A DNA stretch of 64,000 nucleotides from Bog-756 sp963812885 (GTDB lineage Bacteria; Actinomycetota; Acidimicrobiia; Acidimicrobiales; RAAP-2). Positions 46,207 to 55,165 of this stretch are shown here, piece by piece. The stretch lies in the NCBI GenBank assembly GCA_963812885.1, contig CAWEWZ010000007.1:372001-436000 (forward strand), written 5' to 3'. The stretch's first letter is position 1. Each line of letters begins with the position of its first letter. A program made the position numbers and the translations under genes. The notes beneath the pieces were generated by a model. It did no database searches and had not been told where the DNA came from. It was given only the letters and a program-made list of their open reading frames with translations.

Positions 46207-47672
46207 TCCTCACGGTCGACCTGGGCACCACGCTGACCAAGGTCGTCCTGTGGGACCACGACGGACCGGTGGCCCGGTCGGGGGTCCCCGTCGAGACGGT
46301 CCATCCGGCGCCGGGGTGGGTCGGAGCAGGACCCGTCGTCGTGGTGGGCGTCGGTGGTGGCGGCCTGCGCCGAGGTCAGGGCCGGGCCGGCGGCCGGTTC
46401 GGGTCGGTCGACGCCATCGGGTGCACCGGTGCCCGGCAGACGTTCGCCCCGGTCGACGCCGGAGGACGACCGCTCGGCGCCGCGGTGGTGTGGTCGGACC
46501 GTCGGGCGGGGGCCGAGGCGGGGCGACTGGCCGAGGCCTTCGGCGGCCAGGACCGGGCGCTGGCCCGCACCGGCGTCCCGATCGAGGCGGGATCGGTGGC
46601 GGCCAAGGTGGCCTGGCTGGCCGACCACGACGGCCGGCGTCTGGCCGCCTGCACCTGGCTGCTGTCCCCGCGGGACCTCGTCGCCTGGCGGCTGACCGGC
46701 GAGGTGGTCACCGACCCCACCATGGCCTCGCGCAGCGGTCTCTACGACCTGGACGGACGGGTGGTCGAGGAGCTGGCCGGCCCGGCCACCGCCAAGCTGG
46801 CCCCGGTCGTCCCGTCGGGACAGGTGAGCGGCCGGCTGGTGGGCCCGGCCGCCGACGCCCTCGGGCTGGCGGCGGGGACACCGGTGGTCATCGGCGCCGG
46901 CGACCGCCCGTGCGAGGTGCTCGGCACCGGGGCCGGGGAGTCGTGCCCCATGGTCAGCTGGGGGACGACGGCCAACGTGTCGTTGCCGTCGGCCGAACGG
47001 CCGGTGCGGAGCCCTCCGGGCATGGTGCTGTCGAGGGCGGCCGACGACGGGTGGCTGGTCGAGGGCGGCCTCTCGGCGGCCGGGTCCTTCCTGGACTGGC
47101 TCGGCCGCATCACCGGTCAGCCGTCCGGTGCGCTGGCCGAGCTGGCCGCCGAGGGTCGTCCCGGTGCCCGGGGAGTGACCGCCGCCCCCTGGCTGGACGG
47201 GGCCCGGGCCCCGTGGTGGGAGCCCGACGCCGGCGCCGCCTTCGTCGGGCTGTCCTCGGGCCACGAGCTGTCCGATCTGGCCCGCGCCGTCTTCGAGGCG
47301 GTGGGCTGGGAGGTGCTGCGGTGCCTCGACGCCATGGCCGCCCGGCAGCCCCCGCCGCCGCCGATCACCGGGGTGGCCCTGGGGGGCGCGGGCGCCGCCG
47401 TCCCCGTGTGGGTCGAGGTGGTGACCGGGATCTCCGGCCTCCCGGCGGTTCGCCGCCGTTCGGGGCTGGCCGCCTCGGCCGGCGCCGCCCTGTTGGCGTC
47501 GTCGGCGGTGGACGCCGGCTTCGTGCTCGGACGGATGGATCCGGTGGAGGCCCGGCTGGCACCCGATCCGGAGGTGGTGGCCGGTTACGCCGGTCTGCGC
47601 GGGGAAGCCGACCGGGTGGCCGCGGCGGTGATCGGCCTGGACCCGGCCGGGGCCGTCGGCGGCCCCGGAGGT
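46203..47672 (+). CDS. FGGY-family carbohydrate kinase (continuous with the LarA-type frame), frameshifted
   Basis: About 490 residues. LTVDLGTTLTKVVLWDHDG is the ATP-binding motif. TGARQTFAPVDAGGRPLGAA, AAKVAWLADHDGRRLAACTW, MVSWGTTANVSLPSAERPVR, ITGVALGGAGAAVPVWVEVV and RRSGLAASAGAALLASSAVD span the two FGGY domains. One extra base near 46323 and one missing near 46388 shift a 20-residue stretch (EQDPSSWWASVVAACAEVRA in the other frame). No in-frame stop separates it from the racemase: the frame runs on into GVRLTLAYGADG. A TGA at 47686-47688 in the +1 frame would be a natural kinase stop if one more indel hides upstream. Confidence 0.8.
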
Positions 47673-47678
47673 ATGGGC

Positions 47679-48948
47679 GTGCGGCTGACCCTGGCCTACG
47701 GCGCCGACGGGCTGGAGGTCGACGTGCCCGATGACGCCGTGGTGGTCGGGCCCCAGGAGCCCCCGGCCCTGGCCGACGAGGCCGGAGCGCTGCGTGAGGC
47801 ACTGGCCGACCCGATCGCCGCCCCGGCGCTCGGCGACCTGATCGGACCCGAGGGCCGGATCGCCGTCGTCTTCCCCGACCTCACCCGTCCGATGCCCAAC
47901 ACCACGGTGCTGCCGCCGCTCCTGGCCGAGCTCGAACGGGCCGGGGCCGGCCCGGAGCGGGTGGAGCTGCTGTGCGCCACCGGGACCCACCGCCAGGCCA
48001 CCGGGACCGAGATGGAGGAGCTGGTCGGCGCGGCCGTCGCCCGGCGCTACCGCATCCACGACCACCACTCCGACGACCGCGGTCATGTCCGGGTGGGGTC
48101 GGTGGACGGTGTGCCGGTCCTGCTCGACCAGCACTACGTCGACGCCGGCGTCCGCATCGTGACCGGGTTCGTCGAGCCCCATTTCTTCGCCGGGTGGAGC
48201 GGGGGACCCAAAGCCGTGTGCCCGGGGCTGGCCGACACGGCCACCATCCTCGAGGCCCACAGCCCGCCCCGCCTGGCCGACGCCCGTGCCACCTGGATGG
48301 TGACGGAAGGCAATCCGGTCCACGATTTCGTCCGGGCCGCCACCGCCCTGTGCCCACCGGATCTCTCGGTGGACGTCACCATCGACGGCGACCGACGTCT
48401 CACCGGGGTCTTCGCCGGCCGGCTGCCGGACAGCCACGTGGCCGCCTGTGAGTTCGCCGCCGGTACCGTCACCCAGTCGGTGGACGGCCGCTTCGACGTG
48501 GTGCTCACCACCAACGGGGGCCATCCGCTCGACCGCAACCTCTATCAGGCGGTCAAGGGCATGGCCGCGGCCGAGCGGGTGGTGGCCGCCGGGCGGCATC
48601 ATCGTGCTGGCCGCCGCCTGCGGCGACGGGATCCCCGGCGACGGGGCCTTCGCCCGCATCCTCGAGTCGGCTTCGGATCCCGACGAGTTGGTCCGACCCC
48701 GGGGCGCCGGCCAGGTCGATGCCTGGCAGACCCAGGTGCTCGGCCGGGTCCTCCGGCGGGCCGAGGTCTGGGTCCACTCGGACGGGCTCTCCGACGCCGA
48801 CGTGCGGTCGGCCCTGATGACCCCGGTGGACGACGTGACCACCGCGGTGGCCGACGCCCTCGGCCGGGCGGGGGCCGGAGCCAGGCTGTGCGTGCTGCCC
48901 CACGGGCCCCTGACGGTGGCCACGCCTTCAGGCCCGGCGACTGCCTGA
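47679..48948 (+). CDS. LarA-type nickel-dependent 2-hydroxyacid racemase/epimerase, frameshifted
   Basis: About 422 residues, full length for LarA. Residues equivalent to the LarA active site are in place: His in LLCATGTHRQ, then VEPHFFAGWSGGPKAV with His and the cofactor-anchoring Lys ten residues apart, and His 16 residues later in ILEAHS, the same spacing as His174/Lys184/His200 of lactate racemase. One extra base near 48595 precedes GGIIVLAAACGDGIPGDGAF. It should carry the nickel-pincer nucleotide and invert a 2-hydroxyacid. The maturation genes larB, larC and larE are not in the window. GGAGG at 47667-47671 is 7 bases before GTG 47679, favouring an independent start over fusion. Confidence 0.82.
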
Positions 48949-48982
48949 CGAGGGAGGGCGGCCCACCGTCGGTCGGGCGTGT

Positions 48983-49007
48983 CTGACGGCAATGTCATGG
49001 ATAGTGT
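48983..49007 (+). promoter_or_regulatory. Operator and -10 box before the MFS-ATPase gene
   Basis: CTGACG-GCAA-TGTCAT (48983-48998) matches the window palindrome in 10 of 12 arm positions. TAGTGT (49002-49007) follows as a -10 box, 9 bases before the ATG at 49017, and no ribosome binding site is visible. Confidence 0.5.
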
Positions 49008-49016
49008 GTGACTTCC

Positions 49017-51223
49017 ATGGCCGACAAGGTGCAGTTCGACTTCGCGGTTCCCGAGGAGCTCCTGCAGGAAGTCGTGGCCAAGACCAGCGATCCGGAGGTC
49101 GTCGCCGCCCTCGACGTGATGCCCGGCACCGGCGAGGGCAAAGCCCCGCCACTGGTCGGGATCCTCCGGCGGAACGGCTTCGCACCGCTGGTCCTGCTCA
49201 CCGCGGCGGCCCTCATCCCCGGGACGGTGGGCAACGGCATCTCGCTGGTCGGCACCAATCTCGAGCACTCGTTCCACATCCATGACGCCGCCCTCGGCGC
49301 GGTGACCTTCGTGGGCAGCCGTGGCCCAGCTGCTGTGGGCGGTGCCCCTGGCCCTGTGGGCCGACCGGGGCAGCCGCAAGCTGGTGGCCGGGGTGGCGCT
49401 GCTGGTCTTCTCGGTCTTCACCCCGTTGATGGCCCTGGCCCCCAACGTGTGGGCCTTCACCTTCTTGTACCTGATCGCCTCGGTCGGCTACGGCGTGAAC
49501 AACACGGTGCACAACTCGTACCTCTCCGACGCCTATCCCACCGAGGGGCGCGGCCGGATCTTCAGCTGGCACAACCTCTCCGACCCGCTGTCGCAGACGG
49601 TCGGGATCCTCATCTTCGGTCTGGTGGTGACCGTCGGCCACAACTGGCGGTGGGGCATGCTCATCGGTCTGGCCGGGATCCCCCTCGGCCTGGCCCTGTT
49701 CACCCTGCACGAGCCGGACAAGGGGGAGAACGAGTCGAGCCACATCCTCAAGGCCTCGGGTATGGACCTCCACTCCCAGCAGAGCGACGCGCCCGCGGGT
49801 CCTGCTGGGCCCGGCCGTCACCCGGTTGCTGCGGATCCGCTCCATCTACTACGAGCTGGTGGCGGTGGCCATCCTCGGCTTCGCCGGTACCGCCGCCCCG
49901 CTGTTCGGGAACCTGTACTTCGTCCGGCGGTGGGGCCTCGACACCGCGTCGCGGAGCGAGATCTACTCGATCATCGGCCTGGCCGCCTTCCTCGGCCTGC
50001 CCCTGGCCTACGTGCTCGGCGACCGGTTCTTCCGACGGGCCCCGGAACGGCCGTTGGTCATCGCCGGTATCTGCATCACCGCCTACGGCGCCCTCTACGT
50101 CGCCTCCCTCTACATGCCCGAGCTGTGGATGGTGGTGACCCTCCAGTTCCTGGCCAACGCAGCGGTGTCGCCGCTGGCCATCTGCATCTTCCTGACGCTG
50201 GCGGCCACCGCCCCGGCCGAGATGCGCACCATCTGCTTCGCCATGTTCGGGGTCTACTCCCTGGTGTTCGGCGGGTTCACCGGTGCGGTGGTCCTCGGCG
50301 CCATCAGCGACGCGGTGGGCTACCTCCACGGCCCGACGGTGGCCCTCACCCTCATCGGCCCGGTCTGCCTGGTCGGCGGGGTCATGCTGTTCATCGGTTC
50401 CCGCTACGTGAAGCGCGACATCACCCTGGTCATCGAGGACGTCCTCGAGCGGTTTGCCGAAGGCCAGCGGCGCCAGGCCGGCGGGGCGGTGCCCGCCCTG
50501 CAGATCCACAACCTCGACTTCTACTACGGGGCCAACCAGGTCCTGTTCGACGTCAACCTCGAGATCGGCCAGGGGGAGATCCTGGCCCTGCTGGGCACCA
50601 ACGGCGCCGGCAAGTCGACCCTGCTCCGGGCCGTGTCCGGGCTGGACCATCCCCACCGGGGGGTCATCCGCATCCACGGCGCCAACTGCACCTACCTCGA
50701 ACCCGAGCAGATCATCGACCAGGAGGTGGCCCTGCTGGTGGGGGGCAAGATGACCTTCTCCGGTCTCACCGTCCGCGACAACCTGCGTATCGGGGCCTAC
50801 TCGCTGCGGCGCGAGGGAGGGAAGGCCCGGTCGGCGTTCGACGAGGCCGTCGACCGGTTCCCCGAACTGGCCGACCGGCTCGACCAGCCGGCCGGCACCC
50901 TGTCCGGGGGTGAGCAGCAGATGCTGGCCCTGGCCCGGGTGATGATGACCCGGCCCAAGTTGCTGCTCATCGACGAACTGGCCCTCGGGCTGGCTCCCAA
51001 AGCGGTGGACCGGCTGATGGCCATCGTCCGCGAGGTCAACCGCCAGGGCACGACGGTGGTGCTGGTCGAGCAGAGCGTGAACCGGGCCATGAGCCTGGCC
51101 GAGCGGGCCATCTTCATCGAGCGCGGTGAGGTGCGCTTCGACGGTCTCACCGCCGATCTCTACGAGCGCACCGACCTGCTCCGCCCCGTCTTCCTCGGCG
51201 CCGCCGTGGCCGGGCTCGACTAG
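49017..51223 (+). CDS. MFS transporter fused to a LivF-type ABC ATPase, frameshifted
   Basis: About 734 residues. The N-terminal 480 form a major-facilitator protein: GFAPLVLLTAAALIPGTVGN, PLALWADRGSRKLVAGVALL (the loop 2-3 D-R-G-R/K motif), YGVNNTVHNSYLSDAYPTEG, then LVAVAILGFAGTAAPLFGNL to VCLVGGVMLFIGSRYV. The C-terminal 240 are LivF-like: LGTNGAGKSTLLRAVSG (Walker A), LSGGEQQMLALARVMM (signature), LLIDELALGLAPKA (Walker B) and TTVVLVEQSVNRAMSLAERA. The join (VLERFAEGQRRQAGG) lies in an uninterrupted frame. Extra bases near 49321 and 49795 fall within the MFS part. It heads an operon with LivHM and LivG genes, so the ATPase serves a Liv-type importer while the MFS half adds a second translocation unit. 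Confidence 0.82.
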
Positions 51224-51231
51224 GAGCGCCG

Positions 51232-53223
51232 GTGTCGGTTCCCAGCTTCGTGCTGGTCCAAGGGGTGGTCACCGGCCTGAGCTACGGGCTGTTGGCCATG
51301 GGGCTGGTCCTCATCTACAAGACCAACCGGGTGCTCAACTTCGCCCAGGGCCAGCTGGGCGTGGTGGCCGCCGTCTTCATGGTCAAGTGCTTCTACGACT
51401 TCGGGTTCAACTACTGGTTCGCACTGGTGTTGTCCCTGGGCCTGGCCGCCGCCGTCGGGGCCCTGAGCGAGCTGCTGCTCCGGCGGTTGTTCAACCGGCC
51501 CCGGGTCCTGGTCATGGTGGCCACCATCGGGCTGAGCCAGGTGCTGTTCGTGTTCACCGCGCTGCCCTTCATCCGCCCGAAGAACCTGTTCAAGCCCTTC
51601 CCGGTCCCGTTCGACATCTCCTTCAGCATCGGGACCTATCTGTTCACCCCGGGCCAGGTCCTGACCCTCATCGCCGCGCCGGTGGTGGCCATCGGCCTGG
51701 CCGCCTTCATCAAGTGGTCGCCCTGGGGGCTGGCCATGCGGGCCATGGCCGAGAACGCCGACTCGGCCCGGCTGTCGGGGGTGTGGGTGCGGCGCACCTC
51801 CACCATGGCCTGGACCCTGGCCGGGGTCCTGTCCGCCTTCACCGCCATCCTGGCCGCCCCCGGCCAGACCACCCAGTTGACCGAGGTGCTCAGTCCCGAG
51901 CTCCTCCTCCTGGCCCTCACCGCGGCCATGGTCGGGGCCATGGTCAGCCTGACCGCCGCCTTCGTGTCGGCCATCGGCATCGGGGTGATCCAGGAGATCC
52001 TGGCTTGGAACCTCAACAGCACCACCCAGGTGGACCTCATCCTCTTCGCCCTCGTGATGGTGGTCCTGTTGGTCCGGATCGCCGCCCTGCAGACCGGGTC
52101 GCGCCGGGAGGTCCGGTCGACCTGGCTGGAGAACACCCGGGGCCGGTCGCGCGACGACGGTCCGCTGCGCCGGAAGGTGGGGGCGACCGGGATCGTCCTG
52201 GCCGTGGTCGGGGCGGCCCTGCTGCCACTGGTGGTGAGCACGGGCAACTCCTTCCTCATCTCGCAGATCTGCATCTACGCGGTGATCGCCCTCTCGCTGA
52301 CCGTGCTGACCGGGTGGGCCGGGCAGGTGTCCCTCGGGCAGTTCGGGCTGGTGGCCTGCGGCGCCCTCATGGCCGCCCACCTCGGATCGAGCGTGCCGCT
52401 GGTCCTCCTCATGCCCTTCGCCGGCGCCGTCACCGCGGTGGTGGCCGTGCTGGTGGGACTGCCCGCCCTCCGGGTGCGAGGCCTCTACCTGGCGGTGAGC
52501 ACCCTGGCCTTCGGGCTCTGGTTCATGGGGGCGGTGCTGGCCACGCCGTGCTGGACGGTGCCCGGCCTGGACCGCCAGCTCTGCACCGGCCTGCCCAATC
52601 CGCAGTCGACGCTCATCGCCGCTCCCACCCTGTTCGGGATCGGGTTGGGCTCGGCCCGGGCCTTCGCCTGGTTCTCGTTGGCCATCCTCGTGCTGTCGGT
52701 CCTGATGGTCCGGCTCTGGCGCGACCGCGGGGTGGCCCGGCGGCTCATGGCCGTGCGCGACAACGAGACGGGCGCCGGGGCCATGGGCATCCCCCTGGCC
52801 CGGACCAAGCTGCTCGCCTTCGCCCTGTCCGGCTTCATCGCCGGGTACGCCGGGGTGTGCCTGGCCTTCGCCACCGAGCGGTTCTCGACGGACACCTTCG
52901 ACCCCACCTTCTCCATCCTGGTCGTCTCGATGGTGGTGATCGGGGGACTGGGGACCATCGACGGGGCCGTGCTCGGGGCCATCTATCTCGTCGGCATCCC
53001 GGCCATCTTCGGTTCCAACCCGACCATCCAGTTCCTCACCAGCGGGCTCGGGCTGCTGGCCTTCATCCTCTACCTCCCCGGTGGCCTGGCCGACCTGCTC
53101 CACCGCCTGGGCGACGTGGTCACCCTGGGCATCGAGCAGATCACGCGCCGCCGCGGCACCCCCCCGCTCCGGGGCCGGCACGATCCGCCGTCGGTGCCGG
53201 TGGCCACCGAGGTGGCAGGGTGA
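51232..53223 (+). CDS. Fused LivH-LivM ABC transporter permease
   Basis: Intact, 663 residues. The LivH-like half opens LVQGVVTGLSYGLLAMGLVL and includes MRAMAENADSARLSGVWVRR (EAA-type loop contacting the ATPase) and MAWTLAGVLSAFTAILAAPG. After a charged linker (about residues 285-320) the LivM-like half has ALSLTVLTGWAGQVSLGQFG, ALRVRGLYLAVSTLAFGLWF and RLMAVRDNETGAGAMGIPLA (second EAA-type loop). GGAG precedes the GTG start. As this fusion is unbroken, the similar but frameshifted fusion at 12.4 kb is probably also a real fusion. Substrate unknown. Confidence 0.9.
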   Translation: MSVPSFVLVQGVVTGLSYGLLAMGLVLIYKTNRVLNFAQGQLGVVAAVFMVKCFYDFGFNYWFALVLSLGLAAAVGALSELLLRRLFNRPRVLVMVATIGLSQVLFVFTALPFIRPKNLFKPFPVPFDISFSIGTYLFTPGQVLTLIAAPVVAIGLAAFIKWSPWGLAMRAMAENADSARLSGVWVRRTSTMAWTLAGVLSAFTAILAAPGQTTQLTEVLSPELLLLALTAAMVGAMVSLTAAFVSAIGIGVIQEILAWNLNSTTQVDLILFALVMVVLLVRIAALQTGSRREVRSTWLENTRGRSRDDGPLRRKVGATGIVLAVVGAALLPLVVSTGNSFLISQICIYAVIALSLTVLTGWAGQVSLGQFGLVACGALMAAHLGSSVPLVLLMPFAGAVTAVVAVLVGLPALRVRGLYLAVSTLAFGLWFMGAVLATPCWTVPGLDRQLCTGLPNPQSTLIAAPTLFGIGLGSARAFAWFSLAILVLSVLMVRLWRDRGVARRLMAVRDNETGAGAMGIPLARTKLLAFALSGFIAGYAGVCLAFATERFSTDTFDPTFSILVVSMVVIGGLGTIDGAVLGAIYLVGIPAIFGSNPTIQFLTSGLGLLAFILYLPGGLADLLHRLGDVVTLGIEQITRRRGTPPLRGRHDPPSVPVATEVAG

Positions 53224-54104
53224 CCGGCCCCGACGAGGCCGGCTCCCGGGGGCCGGCCCGGCTCGACCTGGAGGGCGTGTCGGTGGCCTTCGGCGGCGTG
53301 CAGGCGGTCGACGGCGCCGATCTGTCGGCCGAGCCGGGGGCCATCGTCGGGCTGATCGGGCCCAACGGGTCGGGCAAGACCACCCTGCTCGACGTGATCT
53401 CGGGGCTGGTGACACCCCAGGCCGGATCGGTCCGGCTCGACGGCGAGAGCCTGGTCGAGTACCTGCCCGAGGAACGCTCGGCCCTCGGGCTGGTCCGTTC
53501 CTTCCAGGACTGCCGGCTCTTCCCCGAGCTCAGCGTGGAGGAGGTGCTGTGGTTGACCCAGGACGCGGGCCGTCCGGTGGGCGTCCTGTCCTCCACCCTC
53601 CACATGCCCTGGGCCGTGCGGTCCGAACGGGCCAAGCACGCCGCCGCCGACGAGGTGATCCGCTCGTTCGGCATCGACCGCTTCCGCCGCCATCAGATCT
53701 CCCAGCTCTCCACCGGGACCAGGCGGGTGGTGGACCTGGCCTCGATCGTGCTGGCCCGGCCCCGGCTCCTGTTGCTCGACGAGCCCACCGCCGGGATCGC
53801 CCAACGCGAGGCCGAGGCCTTCGTCCCCCTGCTGCGCCGCCTGCACGAACTGGCCGACACCACCATCGTCCTGGTCGAGCACGATGTCCCCCTGGTCTTC
53901 GCCCTGTGCTCCAAGGTGGTGATGATGGAGACGGGAAGCGTGGTGTCGTCGGGGACGCCCGACGAGGTCGGGCGCGACCCGCGGGCGCTGGCCGCCTATC
54001 TCGGGGCCAGCGAAGAGGCGTTGGCCGTGTCCGGAGCCGTGCCCACCCGTCGACCGGAGCGACCCGCCGACCCGCCGGCCACCCCTCGACCCGACGAGGG
54101 CTAG
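53220..54104 (+). CDS. LivG-type ABC transporter ATP-binding protein
   Basis: Intact, 294 residues. LEGVSVAFGGVQAVDGADLS, Walker A GPNGSGKTTLLDVISG, ALGLVRSFQDCRLFPELSVE (Q-loop), the signature region ISQLSTGTRRVVDLASIVLA (LSTGT instead of LSGGQ), Walker B LLLLDEPTAGIAQREAE and VLVEHDVPLVFALCSKV (H-loop). The GTG start overlaps the permease stop (GTGA). A Pro/Arg-rich tail of about 25 residues ends it. It would pair with the ATPase half of the MFS fusion. Confidence 0.9.
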   Translation: MTGPDEAGSRGPARLDLEGVSVAFGGVQAVDGADLSAEPGAIVGLIGPNGSGKTTLLDVISGLVTPQAGSVRLDGESLVEYLPEERSALGLVRSFQDCRLFPELSVEEVLWLTQDAGRPVGVLSSTLHMPWAVRSERAKHAAADEVIRSFGIDRFRRHQISQLSTGTRRVVDLASIVLARPRLLLLDEPTAGIAQREAEAFVPLLRRLHELADTTIVLVEHDVPLVFALCSKVVMMETGSVVSSGTPDEVGRDPRALAAYLGASEEALAVSGAVPTRRPERPADPPATPRPDEG

Positions 54105-54135
54105 CGGTTCTGCCCGACCGGCGTCCGACCCGGAG

Positions 54136-54987
54136 TCAGCGGCGGGGCATGGCCGGCCCGTAGGGGACGTCCCCCCGCAGGGTGACCCGGTGGGCGATGC
54201 GGGTGGCGTCGCCGTAGTCGTCGAGGGCGTAGTGGAGGGTGGCCCGGTTGTCCCAGAACGCCACCGAGCCCGGGCGCCAGCGGAACCGGCAGGTCAGTTC
54301 GGGTTGCTGGCAGTGCCGGTAGAGCATGTCGAGGATGGCGTTGCTCTCGTTCTTCGACATCCCGAGGACGGTCTGGGTGAACTGCGGGTTGACGAAGAGC
54401 CCGTTGCGGCCGTTCTCGGGGTGGGTACGCACCACCGGATGGAGGGCGGGCAGCAGCTTCTCGTAGTGCACGCCCTGCCAGTCGTACCCGCCGCGGGCGT
54501 CGACGTCGGCCGCGAACCACGGATCGAAGTGGATGGCGATCAAGGTGTCGCACATGGCCCGCACCGGATCCGAGAGCCGGTCGTAGGCGTCCTGAAGGCT
54601 GGCCCAGGTGGTGTCGCCCCCGACGTCGGGGGCCTCGAGCATGTAGAGGATCGAACCGAAGGCCGGTTGCTGGAGGAAGGTGATGTCGGTGTGCCACCAA
54701 CTGGCCCGGTCGACGCTGCCGTCGATGGCCAGCACGTCGGGATGCTCGTCGATGGGCGTGATGACCGGGTGTCCCTCGGTGACCACGCCGAACTGCCCGG
54801 CGAACTCGGCCTGCTGGGCGGGGGTGAGCTCCTGGTCGCGGAAGAAGATCACGTGATGGGTGTTGAGGGCCTGCCTGACCTCGGCCACCACCGGCTCGCT
54901 CAGCGGCCGGGACAGGTCGACGCCATGGATCTCGGCGCCGATGATCGGGGACAGGGGCCGGATGTCGAGCCCGGTGGTCACCGTCAT
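54136..54987 (-). CDS. TauD/TfdA family Fe(II)/2-oxoglutarate dioxygenase
   Basis: Intact, 283 residues. DIRPLSPIIGAEIHGVDLSR is the TauD/TfdA opening, ASWWHTDITFLQQPAFGSIL supplies the His-x-Asp iron ligands, and DATRIAHRVTLRGDVPYGP supplies the distal His and the Arg that binds 2-oxoglutarate. NPQFTQTVLGMSKNESNAIL and GSVAFWDNRATLHYALDDYG are conserved. Family members hydroxylate sulfonates (taurine), aryloxyacetates or alkyl sulfates, releasing sulfite or an aldehyde. Next to importer genes, it may act on an organosulfur or aryl ether compound. The ATG overlaps the stop of a 5-codon mini-ORF. Confidence 0.9.
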   Translation of the reverse strand: MTVTTGLDIRPLSPIIGAEIHGVDLSRPLSEPVVAEVRQALNTHHVIFFRDQELTPAQQAEFAGQFGVVTEGHPVITPIDEHPDVLAIDGSVDRASWWHTDITFLQQPAFGSILYMLEAPDVGGDTTWASLQDAYDRLSDPVRAMCDTLIAIHFDPWFAADVDARGGYDWQGVHYEKLLPALHPVVRTHPENGRNGLFVNPQFTQTVLGMSKNESNAILDMLYRHCQQPELTCRFRWRPGSVAFWDNRATLHYALDDYGDATRIAHRVTLRGDVPYGPAMPRR

Positions 54988-55013
54988 GGGGTCCTCGGCA
55001 TGGGTCCAGTGTG
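54984..55013 (-). promoter_or_regulatory. Leaderless mini-ORF MPRTP coupled to the TauD gene
   Basis: A CACACT -10-like box (55013-55008), 6 bases, then a 5-codon ORF (55001-54984) whose TGA overlaps the TauD ATG (ATGA). The -10 match is weaker than at the other sites. Confidence 0.35.
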
Positions 55014-55099
55014 CCCCACGGCCGGGGTCGGCTCAACCCGCACGACGGCCCGGATCCCCCTGGACCGTCGGGGTGCCCGGGCCATCGGGGGATGATTGG

Positions 55100-55165
55100 A
55101 TGGTGGGCCACTGCGGGCACCGGGTCCGCCGGTGCCCGACCGGGACAAAGGATCGCCCACCATGA
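55100..55165 (+). CDS. Possible 21-codon upstream ORF with two Cys residues
   Basis: MVGHCGHRVRRCPTGTKDRP plus one Pro, then TGA overlapping the hydrolase ATG at 55162 (ATGA). It is Arg/Cys-rich and contains the AAAGGA that can serve the hydrolase. No clear -10 box is spaced for leaderless initiation, so it may be chance; I list it because the same stop-start overlap recurs elsewhere. Confidence 0.25.
   Translation: MVGHCGHRVRRCPTGTKDRPP

Noticed and set aside
43181..48948. Assignment of the sugar operon to sulfoquinovose catabolism
   Set aside because: HIBADH- and YihT-like proteins occur there, but the kinase is FGGY not PfkB, the glycosidase is GH4-like, and LarA has no place in the known routes; evidence is insufficient.
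45648..49460. A 1270-residue minus-strand frame opposite the aldolase, kinase and LarA genes
   Set aside because: Low-complexity Gly/Arg/His-rich translation with no family motifs; antisense to clearly conserved genes and typical of GC-rich third-position bias.
51220..53415. A 731-residue minus-strand frame opposite the LivHM gene
   Set aside because: Antisense shadow rich in Gly, Gln, Asp and His; the plus-strand permease is intact and conserved.
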